From an uncultured Flavobacteriaceae bacterium (lineage in GTDB: Bacteria > Bacteroidota > Bacteroidia > Flavobacteriales > Flavobacteriaceae): a stretch of 64,000 nt of DNA. Position 1 is the stretch's first letter. Each line of letters starts with the position of its first letter. The notes below the pieces were generated by a model, which saw only the letters and a program-made list of their open reading frames with translations, did no database searches and was not told the origin of the DNA. Positions 63,012 through 64,000 of the stretch are shown here, in pieces. The translations under genes and the position numbers were made by a program. The DNA is taken from NCBI GenBank assembly GCA_947500585.1, contig CANMSN010000001.1:496001-560000 (forward strand), given 5' to 3'.

Positions 63012-63844
63012 TCATGCAGCTACTTTTTGATTAAACATTTTAATTTTAAACTCTTCTATAGATTTATACCCTAAATAAGAGAGTATTCTTCTTCTATTAT
63101 ACCAAGTTTCTATTCATTGAAATATAGATAACTCAGCTTCTGATCTAAGCCAGTAATTGTGTTTATATAACCATTCTACCTTTAAGCTTTTAAAGAAACT
63201 TTCAGCTACTGCATTATCCCAGCAGTTTCCTTTCCTGCTCATAGATTGTTTTATAAGTCCCTTATAGCTTTTTAAGATATTGCTGAATTTATAACTAGCG
63301 TATTGAGTTCCTCTATCAGAATGGAATATAAGTTCTTCAGTAATAGTATTTGATGCTACAGCCATATTGAAAGCAGGAATGATAGTATCACTGGTACTTA
63401 ATGTTTGGCTCATTGACCATCCTACAACTTTTCTATGAAACAGGTCTATAATAACGGTCAAATACATCCAGCCTTGACCAGTCTGTATATAAGTAATGTC
63501 CGAGACCCAAACTTGATTTTCTCTATTAACTAAAAAATTTTGATTCAATATATTAGGGGCTATAGGATAGTTATGATTTGCATCTGTAGTCACTATAAAT
63601 TTACGTCTTCTTCTAGCAAATAATTTATTAGCTCTTATCAGTCTAGCGACTCTAGGTCTGGAAATACGATAACCTCGTTTTAACAATTCAATTCTAATTC
63701 TTGGAGCTCCGTAACTCTCATAACTATCTTGAAAAATATCATGTATTTCTAGGGATACAGCTTCGTTTTCTAACCATCGCTTGGATGGCCTGATTTCAAC
63801 CAATTATAATACCCGCTTTTACTTACTCCTAATATACTGCACAT
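63012..63844 (-). pseudogene. IS3 orfB transposase, frameshift plus stop codon
   Basis: Begins [19 protein letters not shown] (from 63844); at ~63787 one base is missing, and the frame shifts to [20 protein letters not shown]. The catalytic core is complete (WVSDITYIQTG, IIDLFHRKVVGW, FHSDRGTQYAS, NAVAESFFKSLKVE: the D-D-E triad). A TGA at 63114-63116 then stops translation after ELSIFQ; the normal end IETWYNRRRILSYLGYKSIE continues to 63012. Two independent lesions, so not active. Confidence 0.88.
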
Positions 63845-63929
63845 CTTCTCAACTGGAAATTTAAACTTATGATGTTTTATGAACCTAAATTTTTCCTGTC
63901 GCTCTCGGAGAAGATACTGATCGCCTTTT

Positions 63930-64000
63930 TTAATACTTCGACATGCTCAGTACAGGAATATCACGTTCTAATTGCATATCTTTTAATTGTCTTCTTCAAG
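63930..64000 (-). pseudogene. IS3 orfA, 3' end, interrupted by a 23-bp repeat
   Basis: Minus strand reads QLKDMQLERDI, then 23 foreign bp, then [18 protein letters not shown], which is the normal C-terminus of IS3 orfA. The insertion (63934-63956) shifts the frame and causes a stop at 63930-63932. Confidence 0.85.
63934..63956. repeat. dispersed palindromic repeat inserted in orfA
   Basis: On the minus strand it reads CTGTACTGAGCATGTCGAAG within a 23-bp insertion. It belongs to the same broad type as CACTGAGCGGAGTCGAAGTG at 309-328. Confidence 0.85.

Larger units (their letters stand above)
62975..64000 (-). mobile_element. IS3-family element, right part beyond the window, inactivated
   Basis: The probable end is TGGACTTCC...AAAAAAGTGGACA at 62975-62999, similar to IS3/IS150-group ends. 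The element contains the broken orfB (63012-63844) and the 3' part of orfA (63930-64000), transcribed leftwards. The other end lies outside the window. Three separate lesions (see the two genes) show it cannot transpose by itself. Confidence 0.75.

Overview
The window looks like a chromosomal segment of a marine-type flavobacterium (Bacteroidota, Flavobacteriaceae). Visible grounds: AT-rich DNA, a TAnnTTTG/TTTG promoter upstream of trp, a type IX secretion C-terminal tail, a TonB-dependent receptor with a carboxypeptidase-like plug domain, S1 sulfatases, a piece of a hybrid two-component sensor, and many short palindromic repeats typical of the group. The species cannot be named from sequence alone.

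Layout. 1-1020: 3' end of an alpha-2-macroglobulin family gene and its terminator. 1454-23555: a large efflux locus. On the minus strand, a periplasmic adaptor, an ABC ATPase and six tandem ~800-aa FtsX/MacB-type permeases are followed by a second ATPase and a TolC-like outer-membrane protein. A divergent sigma54-type response regulator and its histidine kinase sit upstream. Two promoters (in front of the adaptor and in front of the second ATPase) share the same -24/-12-like block and the same pair of palindromic operators at identical spacing, which ties both halves to one activator. 23718-26981: secreted sortilin/BNR protein. 27048-30876: xylR-xylB-xylA operon. 31007-33452: small membrane protein, two rhodaneses and two thioredoxin-fold proteins. 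33528-40697: trp operon with a Trp-rich leader peptide and attenuator, trpE, trpG, trpD, trpC, a fused trpF-trpB, a dead GIY-YIG gene and trpA. 40702-48912: housekeeping and small genes (DUF805, TrmL, lyase-like T9SS protein, secreted TIM-barrel protein, EF-hand, VF530, DEAD-box helicase, YHYH lipoprotein, YwqK-like lipoprotein, DNA glycosylase family, ribosomal THX), with one MITE-like element. 49160-49265: a tRNA-like relic with a terminator. 49674-62594 (minus): DsbD, then a sulfatase-linked cluster (SUMF1-like, DUF1097, UPF0261/Tm-1-like, PEP-hydrolase-like, two sulfatases), a broken third sulfatase and a large TonB receptor. 62858-64000: remnant of a hybrid sensor kinase cut by a dead IS3-family element.

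The most unusual themes are: (i) the duplicated sigma54-type promoter/operator module over an amplified permease array; (ii) short palindromic repeats that have landed inside genes, twice in frame in one gene, once in frame in a glycosylase and once as a clean 23-bp insertion in a transposase; (iii) the UPF0261/PEP-hydrolase-like/DUF1097 set linked to sulfatases, a plausible uncharacterised catabolic module; and (iv) the trp operon, with leader-peptide attenuation, a trpF-trpB fusion and a different repeat family in nearly every gap.
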